Below are positions 38,024 through 48,506 of a DNA stretch of 64,000 nucleotides, piece after piece; position 1 is the first letter of the stretch; the number at the start of each line of letters is the position of its first letter. The notes beneath the pieces are model-generated. The model ran no database searches. It saw only the letters and a program-made list of their open reading frames with translations, and was not told the DNA's origin. The position numbers and the translations under genes were made by a program. The stretch is from DATMGU01 sp035555315. Lineage in GTDB: Bacteria > Pseudomonadota > Alphaproteobacteria > ATCC43930 > CGMCC-115725. Location of the stretch: the NCBI GenBank assembly GCA_035555315.1, contig DATMGU010000044.1, positions 89,454-153,453 of the forward strand, written 5' to 3'.

Positions 38024-39741
38024 CCACCGAAAGACGCCCGCCCGCCGAAAAGCGCCGTGCCGCTGGGAAGCACGCCCCGACCGAAAGAAGATTGGGCGAG
38101 GAGATCCTGTTGGTCGAGGGGTTGTGCATCGAAGCGCGCTCCGAGCATGGCCCCGGTCCGGTCCTCGTCGACCATATCAGCCTGTCGCTTCGGCGCGGCG
38201 AGGTGCTCGGCCTGATCGGCGAATCCGGGGCGGGTAAATCGACGATCGGCCTCGCGACCATGGGCTATACCCGTAACGGCTGCTTCATCAGCGGCGGCCG
38301 GATCGTCTTCGAAGGCAAGGACATCCGGCAGATGTCGTCGGATGAACGCCGCAAGATCCGTGGGCGGGGCGTCGCCTATATCGCTCAAAGCGCCGCCGCC
38401 TCGTTCAACCCGGCGATGACCTTGTTTCAGCAGGTCTGCGAAGTGCCGGTCCGCCACGGCTTGATGAGCATGGCCGAGGCACGGACCGCCGCCATTCAAC
38501 TCTTCACGGAACTCGATCTGCCGAACCCGGCGACGTTCGGCGACCGGTATCCGCACCAGGTCTCCGGCGGCCAGTTGCAGCGCGCCATGGCGGCGATGGC
38601 GATGGCGGCGAAGCCGGATATCCTGGTGTTCGACGAGCCGACAACCGCCCTCGACGTCACCACGCAGGTCGAGGTGCTGGCCGCGTTCCGCAAGCTGGTG
38701 CGGGAGCATGGCACGGCGGCGCTGTACATCACCCATGATCTCGCGGTGGTGGCGCAGATCGCCGATCGGATCATGGTGCTGCGCCACGGCAAGATGGTCG
38801 AGGTGGGCGACGCCACCCAGGTCCTGCAGAACCCGGTCGAAGAGTATACCCGCCGCCTGGTGGCCGATCGGGTGGAGAGCCATACGGTGGTGGCGCTGAG
38901 ACGCCCCGACGAGCCGCCGGTGCTGACCATCGATCGGGTCGATGCGAGCTACGGCAATGTGATCAAGGTCATCGACAATGTCAGCGTCGATGTCAGGCGG
39001 GGCGACACCCTGGCGCTGGTCGGCGAATCCGGGTCGGGTAAAAGCACGCTCGCCCGGGTCGTGATCGGTCTGTTGCCGCGCCAGAAAGGCGATGTGCGGT
39101 TCTGCGGGGAAAGCCTGCCGGCTCATTTGCATAACCGCACCAAGGATCAACGGCGCCGCATCCAGATGATCTATCAGATGCCCGATGTGGCGCTCAACCC
39201 GCGCCAGACGCTGCTGGAAATCGTCGGCCGCCCCGTCGCGTTCTACTTCAATCGCTCGCGCGAGGAAGTTCGGGCGCGGGTGATCGAGTTGCTGCGCCAG
39301 GTCGAACTGCCGGAAAGCTATCTCAATCGCCTGCCCGGTGAATTATCCGGCGGGCAGAAGCAGCGCGTCAGCATCATCCGCGCGCTGGCGGCGGAGCCAG
39401 ATCTCATCATCTGCGACGAGGTCACCTCCGCGCTGGATCAACTGGTCGGTGAGGAGATCCTGAAGCTTTTGAAGCGGCTGCAGGAGGAGTTGGGGATCGC
39501 CTATCTGTTCATCACCCACGATCTCGGCACGGTCAAACGCATCGCCAACAAGGTCGCGGTCATGCTGAAGGGGCGGATCGTCGCCAGCGGCGATACGGCG
39601 GAGGTCTTCGCGCCACCGTATCATCCCTATACCGAGTTGCTGTTGTCGTCGGTCCCGGAGATGCGTGCCGATTGGCTGGACGAGGTCTTGGCGAAACGCC
39701 AAAGCGGACCGGTCAATCCGCTGGTCGAAGCGCTCCGCTGA
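38020..39741 (+). CDS. ABC transporter ATPase, fused DppD-DppF (two NBDs)
   Basis: A 573-residue ATPase with two nucleotide-binding domains in one chain. The first has Walker A GESGAGKST and signature VSGGQLQRA; the second has GESGSGKST and LSGGQKQRV, with Walker B LIICDEVTSALD. The order fits GsiA/DppD-DppF fusions that drive peptide-type importers. ATG 38020 overlaps the permease stop, so the four transport genes form one operon. The first 30 residues are basic and not conserved. Confidence 0.9.
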   Translation: MTTERRPPAEKRRAAGKHAPTERRLGEEILLVEGLCIEARSEHGPGPVLVDHISLSLRRGEVLGLIGESGAGKSTIGLATMGYTRNGCFISGGRIVFEGKDIRQMSSDERRKIRGRGVAYIAQSAAASFNPAMTLFQQVCEVPVRHGLMSMAEARTAAIQLFTELDLPNPATFGDRYPHQVSGGQLQRAMAAMAMAAKPDILVFDEPTTALDVTTQVEVLAAFRKLVREHGTAALYITHDLAVVAQIADRIMVLRHGKMVEVGDATQVLQNPVEEYTRRLVADRVESHTVVALRRPDEPPVLTIDRVDASYGNVIKVIDNVSVDVRRGDTLALVGESGSGKSTLARVVIGLLPRQKGDVRFCGESLPAHLHNRTKDQRRRIQMIYQMPDVALNPRQTLLEIVGRPVAFYFNRSREEVRARVIELLRQVELPESYLNRLPGELSGGQKQRVSIIRALAAEPDLIICDEVTSALDQLVGEEILKLLKRLQEELGIAYLFITHDLGTVKRIANKVAVMLKGRIVASGDTAEVFAPPYHPYTELLLSSVPEMRADWLDEVLAKRQSGPVNPLVEALR

Positions 39742-40058
39742 CAGGAAGCGGGGCGCGCTGAAAAAGAGCGCGGCCGGCGCTGAACCGCTGGGGGGAACGG
39801 TCAGCTGGCCCGGCCGCTGATCGCATGCGTGGGGGACGCTGCGAGTGATTCAACTCTGACGGCAATCTTCTAATATTTCGTAACCACCGATTGGGCGCCT
39901 GGAAAAAAATCGCGGATGCCGAGTTCGACGGTAAATGGGCCGTCGCGGGGCGGCTTCCACCGCATTGCCACGGGATACCTATGGATCGGCGCTGTCGATC
40001 GCGTCATGATGCGCGCAAGTATTTTACATCTTCTAAATTGCCCAAAAGCGATGGCCCA
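39742..40058. other. Intergenic region after the fused-ATPase transporter
   Basis: 317 bp with a CGCGCT-GAAAAAG-AGCGCG hairpin near 39770 that lacks a T-run. The frame of the next gene is open through part of this stretch (to 39891), but no start there is convincing. Confidence 0.4.
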
Positions 40059-41366
40059 ATGAGCGGTTCAACTGCCTTGTCATCGGAAGAAATCGAGTCC
40101 TCGAAAGAAATACTGCGGCACATATTTCGGGAGGCCTTTTCCGGCGGTGAGGTCGGCCTGCCGCCGGGGGCGACGGTCAGCTCCCTCCGAGAGGCGATCA
40201 GCCTGGCCCCCGACGTCGCGAGCGAAATTTTCGAAGAAGAAAAGCGCCGGGCGAGAGGCCCGGCCAACGACACGACCCCGGCCAACGATTCGGGCTCGGC
40301 CAACGACTTGGGCCCGGCTGACGCCTCGCGCCTGCCCGGCGCGACCCTGTTCACCGGCCAGCCCATCCGCCCCGAAGGGCGGCGGAGCAGGCGACGCGGT
40401 ATCGCCGTGGCGGGGATGGCGGCTGTCGTGCTTATCGGCGGCCTGACCGGCTTGATGCTCATGGACCAGGTACGCGAACCACCGGAGGCGAGGCTTCCGA
40501 CGGGCGAGCTCTTTCACGTCGCGGCGACCAGCAAAACCGCGTTCGACCGACTGACGGCGCGCGCGCGATCAGGCGATGCCGACGCCGCGTTCGACGTCGC
40601 GACGCTGTTCGATAGCAGCCGGCTGCCCACCGTGGCGACAGTCGAGAAGAACGATGCGATCGCCGTCGAATGGTACCGGATGGCGGCCGATAAGGATCAT
40701 GCCGGCGCCCAGAACAACCTGGCCTTCGCCTATCAGCATGGGCGCGGCGTGACGCGGGATTTCGGCGAGGCGGCTCGTTTATTCCGGCGCGCGGCGGAGC
40801 ATGGGCTGGCCGATGCCCAGAATAGCCTTGGCCTCTTGTACCAAAGCGGGCTGGGCGTGGCCGAAGACGATGGTCAAGCCAGGGATTGGTATCACAAGGC
40901 CGCCGCCCAGGGGCTGGCCGAGGCTCAGAACAATCTGGGGCAGCTCTATGAACAGGGGCGGGGCGTATCGGTCGATTACGCGGAGGCTGCCAAATGGTAC
41001 GGCCTGGCGGCGGAGCAGGGTATCGCCAGCGCCCAGAACAGCATCGGCTATCTGTATTATGCCGGCGTCGGCGTGCACCAGGATCTCGCGCAGTCCTTCT
41101 CATGGTTCGGCCGTGCCGCCGAGCAGGGGGACCCGACCGCCGAGGTCAATCTCGCGATGTCCTATGCGAGCGGTGCCGGCACGGAGAAAGACATGGTGAG
41201 CGCCGCCAAATGGTTGTTCCTGGCGCGGGACCAGGGCAACAAGGACGCCGCCTCTTCCCTGGAGCTGCTCAAGGCGACGGTCAGCGCCGCCGACCTGGCG
41301 ACGGCCCAAGCCGCGGCCACGAACTGGCGCGACTTCCATCGCGACACCGCGACGGCCGCGCATTGA
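40059..41366 (+). CDS. Sel1-repeat membrane protein
   Basis: A 435-residue protein from ATG 40059; the frame extends upstream to 39891 with a second ATG at 39981. An acidic N-terminal region (EEIESSKEILRHIFREAFSG) is followed by an 18-bp-based repeat (PAND...SAND...) near 70-85, one transmembrane helix (VAGMAAVVLIGGLTGLMLM), and about six Sel1 repeats such as DAQNSLGLLYQSGLGVAEDD and EAQNNLGQLYEQGRGVSVDY. Sel1 solenoids bind partner proteins in signalling or envelope processes. The architecture (cytoplasmic head, helix, periplasmic solenoid) is common but no function is known here. Confidence 0.8.
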   Translation: MSGSTALSSEEIESSKEILRHIFREAFSGGEVGLPPGATVSSLREAISLAPDVASEIFEEEKRRARGPANDTTPANDSGSANDLGPADASRLPGATLFTGQPIRPEGRRSRRRGIAVAGMAAVVLIGGLTGLMLMDQVREPPEARLPTGELFHVAATSKTAFDRLTARARSGDADAAFDVATLFDSSRLPTVATVEKNDAIAVEWYRMAADKDHAGAQNNLAFAYQHGRGVTRDFGEAARLFRRAAEHGLADAQNSLGLLYQSGLGVAEDDGQARDWYHKAAAQGLAEAQNNLGQLYEQGRGVSVDYAEAAKWYGLAAEQGIASAQNSIGYLYYAGVGVHQDLAQSFSWFGRAAEQGDPTAEVNLAMSYASGAGTEKDMVSAAKWLFLARDQGNKDAASSLELLKATVSAADLATAQAAATNWRDFHRDTATAAH

Positions 41367-41389
41367 GCATCCAGCTCATAGGATCCGGC

Positions 41390-42384
<995 letters not shown>

Positions 42385-42400
<16 letters not shown>

Positions 42401-43404
42401 CGGAGGCAGCGCGAATAATGCCTGTCGCCGGTATCGACCAGCGCCGGCACGGCGGCGGCGCAGGCCTCGACGGCGAGCGGGCAGCGCGGCGCGAAGGCGC
42501 AGCCGGCGGGGAGGGCGGTGGCGCTCGGCACGTTGCCGGGGATCGCGGCCAGCCGACGCGTACGGTCGCGCGCACCCTCCTCGGGCCGGGGGATGCTGGC
42601 CATCAGCGCCTTGGTATAGGGGTGGCGCGGGGCGTCGAACAGCGCATGCACATCGCCTTCCTCGACCACCCGTCCGGCATACATGACCACCACCCGGTCG
42701 GCGATCTCCGCCACGACACCCAGATTATGGGTGACGAACAGCACGCTCATGCCCAGTTCGGCCTGCAGGTTCTCGATGAGGTCGAGGATCTGTGCCTGGA
42801 TCGTCACGTCGAGGGCGGTCGTCGGCTCGTCGGCGATCAACAGGCTGGGGTTGCAGGCGAGGGCGATCGCGATCATCACCCGCTGGCGCATGCCGCCGGA
42901 CATCTGGTGCGGATAATCCTCGGCGCGCCGGGCGGGGTCGGCGATGCCGACCTTGGCCAACATGTCGATCGCCCGGGCCTTGGCGGCGCGCCGTCCCAGC
43001 GCCTGGTGCAATTGCACCGTCTCGCCGATTTGTTCGCCGACCGTGAACAGCGGGTTCAGGCTGGTCATCGGTTCCTGAAAGATCATGCCGATCTCGTTGC
43101 CGCGGATGCGGCGCATGACCCCCTCACCTGTCTGGACCAGGTCGCGCACCACGGCGTCCCGGCCGCGGAACCGGATGCTGCCGCCGGCGATGAAGCCGGG
43201 CGGGGAGGCGATCAGCCGCATGATCGAGAGCGACGTCACCGACTTGCCGCTGCCGGATTCGCCGACCACCGCCAGGGTCTCGCCGGCATGCAGGCGAAAC
43301 GTTACGTCATCGACCGATTTGGCGATGCCTCCCTCGACGCGGAACCAGGTCCGCAGCCCCTCGACGGCGAGCAACGGCTCGGCGGTGTGGGCCCGCGGGG
43401 TCAT
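42385..43404 (-). CDS. ABC transporter ATPase, DppD/OppD type
   Basis: A 339-residue ATPase with Walker A GESGSGKSVTS and signature MSGGMRQRV. Walker B is LLIADEPTTALDVTI, and the C-terminal CAFAPRCPLAVEAC motif is present. Its ATG overlaps the stop of the aldolase-like gene by four bases, so the enzymes and transporter are one transcription unit. Confidence 0.9.
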
Positions 43405-44459
43405 GTGGTGCGACCGCGCGCCGCCACCGGCCAGGTGCCGACGACCTCGCCGTGGCGGCTGGCAACGACCGCGTCATGCAGGTTGGTGACGACGCAGACA
43501 TGGTTGGGCAGAATGCGCACCCGCTCGCCGATCGCCGGCTTTCTGGCCGAGTGGCTGAGATCGACGATGCCATGCTCCTCGTTCAGCCGTTCGATCACGG
43601 CGTCCGGGTAATCGACCAGCAGGCCATAGCCCTCGCCGACCGATGGGGCGACCCGGTCGCTCGACAGGCTTTTCGATCCGGCATCGATGATCGCCCGCGT
43701 CTCGGTCGGCCGGCTGACGACCGTCGCATGGAGGTGCAGCGCGCAGTCATCGAGGCTCGCCGTGCCGAAACCGACCGTGGCGCGGTCGTGGTAGATATAG
43801 GTGCCGACGCGCACCTCGGTCAGCCCGGCGATTTCGTGGGCACGCCAGGCATTCGGCGTGCCGCCGCCGGAGACGACGGCGATCTCGATCCCGGCCGCGG
43901 TGAAGGCCAGCTTCGCCGCCGCGACAAACTCGGCGGTCGCCGCCGAGCTGGGATAGGTCATCAGCCCGTCGAAGCGCAGCCCTTCGGCACCGCCGATCGT
44001 CCGTGCCAGGGCCAGGGCCTCGTCGACCGAGACCACGCCGGTCCGCTTGCCGCCGGAATCGAATTCGACCACGACGCCGATCGGCCGGCCGGCGACGCGC
44101 GCCGCATCGGCCACGGTGGCAAGCGCCAGAGGGTTGTCGACGGCCGTGCGCATGGTGACCCGACGGGCCAGGGCCGCCAGGCGGTCGCGCTTGGCCGGCC
44201 CGATCAGCGGATAGGAGATCAGGATGTCATCGAGCCCGGCATCGGCCATGACCTCCGCCTCGCCCAGCTTTTGGCAGGTGATGCCGCCGGCGCCGAGTTC
44301 GACCTGCCGATGCGCGAAGCTCGGCAGCTTATGGGTCTTGATATGCGGCCGCAGCTTCAGGCCGTGCAGGTCGCAATAGGCCTGCATGCGGATGAGATTC
44401 CGCTCGACCCGGTCGAGGTCGATGATCGGAACCGGTGTTTCGATCTCGTCGATGCGCAT
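43401..44459 (-). CDS. D-threonine aldolase / D-serine dehydratase-like PLP enzyme
   Basis: A 352-residue fold-type III PLP protein of the DSD1/D-threonine-aldolase family. The PLP Lys lies in RPHIKTHKL near residue 41, and the metal pair His-Cys in LPNHVCVVTN near 315 binds the divalent ion needed for catalysis. Known members split D-threonine to glycine and acetaldehyde, or dehydrate D-serine or 3-hydroxyaspartate; which is unknown. Together with RidA and a peptide-type importer it suggests uptake and breakdown of D-hydroxy-amino-acid compounds. Confidence 0.85.
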   Translation of the reverse strand: MRIDEIETPVPIIDLDRVERNLIRMQAYCDLHGLKLRPHIKTHKLPSFAHRQVELGAGGITCQKLGEAEVMADAGLDDILISYPLIGPAKRDRLAALARRVTMRTAVDNPLALATVADAARVAGRPIGVVVEFDSGGKRTGVVSVDEALALARTIGGAEGLRFDGLMTYPSSAATAEFVAAAKLAFTAAGIEIAVVSGGGTPNAWRAHEIAGLTEVRVGTYIYHDRATVGFGTASLDDCALHLHATVVSRPTETRAIIDAGSKSLSSDRVAPSVGEGYGLLVDYPDAVIERLNEEHGIVDLSHSARKPAIGERVRILPNHVCVVTNLHDAVVASRHGEVVGTWPVAARGRTT

Positions 44460-44492
44460 GAGCTTTCTCGCTTGTCCTATTGGTTGGGGGCG

Positions 44493-44870
44493 TCAGCCGT
44501 TCGGCAGGACCGCCACGCAATCGATTTCCACATGGATGCCGTGGAGCTGGCAGCCCACGGTCGTCCGCGCCGGCGGGGCGGTCGGAAAGAATTCCGCGTA
44601 GATCTGGTTGTAGTCCTTGAACCGGGTGAGGTCGGCCAGATAGGCGGTGACCTTCACCACATCCTCAAGCTCGGCGCCGGCGCCGCGCAGGATCGTCCGC
44701 AGGTTCCTCAGCACCTGGCGGACCTGCGCGTCGAACGCGTCGGGCACGATCCCGGTAGCGGGGTCGGCCGGACCCTGGCCCGATACATAGACGAAACCGT
44801 TGGCGATGATCGCGTGGGAATAGGCGCCGGCGACTTTCGCCGCACCTTCGACCATGACGGCTTTGCGCAT
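44493..44870 (-). CDS. RidA-family enamine/imine deaminase
   Basis: A 125-residue YjgF/YER057c/UK114 protein. AYSHAIIANGFVYVSGQGP and the C-terminal ARTTVGCQLHGIHVEIDCVA carry the catalytic Arg and Cys regions. Such trimers hydrolyse reactive 2-aminoacrylate or imines released by PLP dehydratases, which fits the adjacent D-threonine-aldolase/D-serine-dehydratase-like gene. ATG 44870 has AAGGA upstream; a longer start near 44909 is possible. Confidence 0.88.
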   Translation of the reverse strand: MRKAVMVEGAAKVAGAYSHAIIANGFVYVSGQGPADPATGIVPDAFDAQVRQVLRNLRTILRGAGAELEDVVKVTAYLADLTRFKDYNQIYAEFFPTAPPARTTVGCQLHGIHVEIDCVAVLPNG

Positions 44871-44905
44871 TTCAGGTTCCTTGATCTGGAGAGAGGGATC
44901 GTCCG

Positions 44906-45781
44906 TCACATCAGCCGTCGCAGCTTGGGATCGAGCGCGTCGCGCAGCCCGTCGCCGACGATCTGCAGAGACAGGACGGCGAGCACGATGGCGAGGCCCG
45001 GCGCCAGGATCAGCCAATCCGCCTGCTGCATATATTGCTGCGCTCCGGCGATCATGTTGCCCCAGGTCGGCGTCGTCGGCGGCACGCCGGCACCGAGGAA
45101 CGACAGCGCCGCCTCGGTCAGGATCGAATAGGCGAAGATGAAGCTCGCCTGCACGATCAGCGGCGAGATCAGATTGGGCAGCAGATGCACCAGCATGATC
45201 CGGGCATCCGCGGCGCCCAGCGCTTCCGACGCCTCGACGAACTGCAATTCGCGCAACACCAGCGTCGCACCGCGCACGATGCGTGCGACGCGCGGCGTAT
45301 AGACGATGCCCAGGGCCAGCACGACGTTGAACAGCGACGGCCCCAAGCCGGCCAGCAGGGCGATCGCCAGCAGGATGTCCGGGAACGCCATCAGCGCATC
45401 GGTGAGCCGCATCAAGGGTGTGTCGAACCGCCGGACATATCCCGCGACCAGGCCGATCGCGGTGCCCAGCACCGTCGCGACCGCCACCACCATGAGGCCG
45501 ACGGCGAGCGAGACGCGCGCGCCAAAGATCACCCAGGTCAGCACGTCCCGGCCGAAGCCGTCGGTACCCATCCAATGATGCGCCGAGGGCGGTTGCAACC
45601 GCTCCGCGATCGACATTTTTTGCGGCGCGTAGGGGGCGATCCACGGGGCGAGCAGGGCGGCGCCGAAGATCGCCACCAGCACGACCAGGCTGACGACCAC
45701 CAGCCGTCGCCGCCGCAGCCGTGCTATCAGCAAGGCCGAAGGCGAGCGCGGCGGACGAAGGGCCAGGCCAATTGTTGCCAC
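44906..45781 (-). CDS. ABC transporter permease, DppC type
   Basis: A 291-residue membrane subunit. HHWMGTDGFGRDVLTWVIFG is the DppC signature, and the EAA loop is FVEASEALGAADARIMLVHL. The start is GTG 45781, four bases after the DppB-type stop. Codirectional with the RidA gene downstream. Confidence 0.88.
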   Translation of the reverse strand: MATIGLALRPPRSPSALLIARLRRRRLVVVSLVVLVAIFGAALLAPWIAPYAPQKMSIAERLQPPSAHHWMGTDGFGRDVLTWVIFGARVSLAVGLMVVAVATVLGTAIGLVAGYVRRFDTPLMRLTDALMAFPDILLAIALLAGLGPSLFNVVLALGIVYTPRVARIVRGATLVLRELQFVEASEALGAADARIMLVHLLPNLISPLIVQASFIFAYSILTEAALSFLGAGVPPTTPTWGNMIAGAQQYMQQADWLILAPGLAIVLAVLSLQIVGDGLRDALDPKLRRLM

Positions 45782-45785
45782 GGCG

Positions 45786-46727
45786 TCAGTACCGGATGCG
45801 CGGGTCGACCGCCGCGTAAAGCAGGTCGACCGACAGGTTGATCAGCACGTAAAGCCCGGAGACGACCAGCAGCGCGCCCTGGATCACCGGATAGTCGCGG
45901 CGCAGCACCGCCGAGACGATGAGGTTGCCGATCCCAGGCAGGCCGAACACCGTCTCGGTCACGATGGCGCCGCCGATCAAGGTGGCGATGGTGAGGCCGA
46001 TCACGGTCAGCACCGGGATCATGGCGTTGCGGAACGCGTGCTTGAACACCACCGCGCGGGCGCCGAGGCCCTTGGCGCGGGCGGTGCGGATATAATCCTC
46101 GTGCAGCACATCCAGCATGCTGGTGCGGGTGAAGCGGATCAGCAGGGCCGAATTCGGCAGACCGAGCGCGATCGCCGGCAGCACCAGATGACGGAGATGA
46201 TCGGCGAGGCCGGCGCCCGGATCGCCATACCCGGCGACCGGGAACCAGCCGGCATGCACCGCCAGATATTCGATCAAGGTGAGGCCGACCCAAAAGCTCG
46301 GCAGGCTGGCCGCCAGCATCGACACCGCCGTGGCCGCCTGGTCGACGACGCTGCCGCGCTTCACCGCGGAGAGGATGCCGACTGGTACGCCGATGCCGAC
46401 GGAGATGCCGACCGCCATCAGGGTCAAGAGCGTGGTCAGCATCGCCCGCTCACCCATCGCCTGCAGGACCGGCCGGTTGAGGAAGATGGAATTGCCCAGA
46501 TCCAGCGACGCGATCTGCTCCAGGTAGATCGCGAACTGGGTGGGCAGTGACCGATCCAGCCCCAACTGGTGCCGCAAGGCCGCGACGTCGTCCGGCGTGG
46601 CGGCGGAGCCCAGCATCACACCCGCCGGATCACCTGGAATGACCCGGGCGATGACGAACACGATCATGGCGACCAGCAGCATGACCACGACCATTCCGGC
46701 GAAGCGGCGGGCGATATAAGCGGTCAT
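45786..46727 (-). CDS. ABC transporter permease, DppB type
   Basis: A 313-residue membrane subunit with RRFAGMVVVMLLVAMIVFVI at the N-terminus and EAA loop HEDYIRTARAKGLGARAVVF. GDPAGVMLGSAATPDDVA is the family periplasmic loop. It follows the solute-binding gene by 18 bp. Confidence 0.89.
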   Translation of the reverse strand: MTAYIARRFAGMVVVMLLVAMIVFVIARVIPGDPAGVMLGSAATPDDVAALRHQLGLDRSLPTQFAIYLEQIASLDLGNSIFLNRPVLQAMGERAMLTTLLTLMAVGISVGIGVPVGILSAVKRGSVVDQAATAVSMLAASLPSFWVGLTLIEYLAVHAGWFPVAGYGDPGAGLADHLRHLVLPAIALGLPNSALLIRFTRTSMLDVLHEDYIRTARAKGLGARAVVFKHAFRNAMIPVLTVIGLTIATLIGGAIVTETVFGLPGIGNLIVSAVLRRDYPVIQGALLVVSGLYVLINLSVDLLYAAVDPRIRY

Positions 46728-46745
46728 GGCGCGCGACGCCCTCGA

Positions 46746-48299
46746 TCAGCCGCCGAGCTTGACGTTCCAGAAGAACGGCCAAGGCATCGGCGTGTAGTTG
46801 GTCAGTTTCTTGTTGATCGCGGCGAGGTTGTAGAACTCGCCGACCTTGTAGGCGGGTACCTGGGTGTCGAACAGCGCCTGGAGCTTCTTCCAGCCTTCGA
46901 TCCGCTTGGCGGGGTCGGTCTCCGTGTTGAACTCGCTCAACGCCGCCTGCTTTTCCGGGGTGTTCCACCAACCGGGATAGCTCGGATTCATGATGGTGAT
47001 CAGGGTCGGCTCGGGTACGAAGGTATGGTAGGTGAAGAACGCTTCCCAGGCCTTGTCATCGCCCCGCTTTTGCAGCAGCGTCGCCCAATCCAGCACCTGC
47101 AGATCGACGGTGAAGCCGGCCTCCTGCAGGTTCTGCTGCGCCACCAGGCTCATCTTGTAGAGAAAGTCATATTGTGGCGAGGTCATGATGCGGATCGGCT
47201 CGCCCTTGTAGCCGGCCTGTTTCAGCAACGCCGCCGCCTTCTTCGCGTCGTGCTGGTTGTACCCCTTGACGCTCGCCGCGTCGTAGAACGGGGTGCCCTT
47301 GGCATAGATCGAGCCTTCGACCGCGAAGAAGGCCGGGTCGCCGAACGCGGCCAGCAGCATCTCCTCGGGCGCCAGCGCCGCTTGGGCCGCCTGGCGCAGC
47401 ACGACATTGGTCATCGGGCCGGTCTTCTGGTTGAAGATCATCAGCGGAAAGCCGAACGGCTTCACCACGACCGGCTGCGCGTCTTGAGTGTTCTTGAAGC
47501 GTGGTGCCATCTCGGCCGGCAGGCTATCGGCGAATTGGTACTGGGCCGCCAGCATGCCGTCCACCCGGGTGGTGGCGTTGGGCACCGGCACGAAGCGCAG
47601 CTCATCGATCAGCGCCTTGCGCTCGCCGGCGTAGCCGTCGGGCTTGCCGGGCGGCGAGCTGTACTGTTCGAACCGGACGAGGCGCAGATACTGATCGGGC
47701 TTTTGCTCGACGATCTTGTAGGGGCCGGTGCCGACATAGGTCTTCAGCGGGTCGGTCGTCTCGGTCAGCGCCTTGGGCATGATCGCGGCCGCGCCGTTGT
47801 TCAGGGCGAGCAGCGCAAGCAGTGGCGCCAGCGGCTGTTTCAGCTTGATCTCGATCGTCGACGCGTCCTTGGCGGTGACCTGGTCGACCGACGGGGCAGC
47901 CAGCTTGCCGCGCGGCGACGCCTTCAGCCAGCGTTGCAGCGAGGCCGCGACGTCCACGGCGGCCATCGTGCCGCCATCCTGGAAATGGACGCCCTGGCGC
48001 AGCGTGATCGTGTAGAGTTTGCCGCCATCGGTGATCTCGGGGAGCGCCGCCGCCAGCAGCGGCTGCGCCTTCCACTGGCTGTCGAAGGTGTACAATGTCT
48101 CGAACACATGCTGGGTGATGATGCTGACCAGATCCGAGGTCACGGTCACCGGATCGAGCGGTCCGGGCTCGCCGATCGTGGCGATATCGATCGCCGTGGG
48201 TTTGGCCTGGGCCCGGGCCTCGTGCGCGGCGACGATCAGAAACGTGCCGAGCGCCAGCGCCGGCAGAGCCCGTGTCGAGAGTGAACCTACGAACCCCAT
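46746..48299 (-). CDS. ABC transporter solute-binding protein, family 5
   Basis: A 517-residue periplasmic receptor. The signal peptide LPALALGTFLIVAAHEARA cleaves after ARA. The SBP_bac_5 pattern (AIDIATIGEPGPLDPVTVTS; ALPEITDGGKLYTITLRQGV) is clear. First gene of the minus-strand dpp operon that also carries the RidA and aldolase-like genes, and divergent from the IclR regulator. Confidence 0.9.
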   Translation of the reverse strand: MGFVGSLSTRALPALALGTFLIVAAHEARAQAKPTAIDIATIGEPGPLDPVTVTSDLVSIITQHVFETLYTFDSQWKAQPLLAAALPEITDGGKLYTITLRQGVHFQDGGTMAAVDVAASLQRWLKASPRGKLAAPSVDQVTAKDASTIEIKLKQPLAPLLALLALNNGAAAIMPKALTETTDPLKTYVGTGPYKIVEQKPDQYLRLVRFEQYSSPPGKPDGYAGERKALIDELRFVPVPNATTRVDGMLAAQYQFADSLPAEMAPRFKNTQDAQPVVVKPFGFPLMIFNQKTGPMTNVVLRQAAQAALAPEEMLLAAFGDPAFFAVEGSIYAKGTPFYDAASVKGYNQHDAKKAAALLKQAGYKGEPIRIMTSPQYDFLYKMSLVAQQNLQEAGFTVDLQVLDWATLLQKRGDDKAWEAFFTYHTFVPEPTLITIMNPSYPGWWNTPEKQAALSEFNTETDPAKRIEGWKKLQALFDTQVPAYKVGEFYNLAAINKKLTNYTPMPWPFFWNVKLGG

Positions 48300-48337
48300 G
48301 GCGACGATCTCCCGAAAATTCAGCGAGCCAATGTTCT

Positions 48338-48373
48338 GTCCGATATTTCAGACAATGATCTTGTATATCGGAC
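48338..48373. promoter_or_regulatory. Inverted repeat in the dpp-iclR divergent region
   Basis: GTCCGATAT (48338-48346) and ATATCGGAC (48365-48373) are perfect 9-bp arms 18 bp apart, 39 bp before the solute-binding ATG. This is the place for an IclR-family operator controlling both directions. The arms match no consensus I can name. Confidence 0.5.
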
Positions 48374-48466
48374 CAGGCCACCCTAATCTTCTGAGTCGAG
48401 GAACGCAAATGGGTTCGCATGGATCGGTCGCCGGGGCGGCCAGACACCGCCCTTGGGGATCATGGG

Positions 48467-48506
48467 ATGAGTAACGGGGGATGAGTAACGGGGGATGAGT
48501 AACGGG
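48467..48506 (+). repeat. 14-bp tandem repeat carrying the iclR start codon
   Basis: ATGAGTAACGGGGG repeats at 48467 and 48481, and its first 12 bases again at 48495, which is the true iclR start. Because the unit is 14 bp, each earlier copy opens a five-codon reading (MSNGG, stop) whose TGA overlaps the next ATG. A preceding ATG-GGA-TGA at 48462 overlaps the first copy in the same way. A second repeat, 15 bp and in frame, follows inside the gene (48521-48550). Confidence 0.9.

Noticed and set aside
43452..45131. A 559-codon plus-strand reading across the aldolase-like, RidA and permease genes
   Set aside because: It crosses three well-supported genes in antisense and has only low-complexity composition.
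46569..48284. A 571-codon plus-strand reading opposite the family-5 binding protein
   Set aside because: Antisense shadow with no recognisable motif; the minus-strand protein has a signal peptide and a clear fold.
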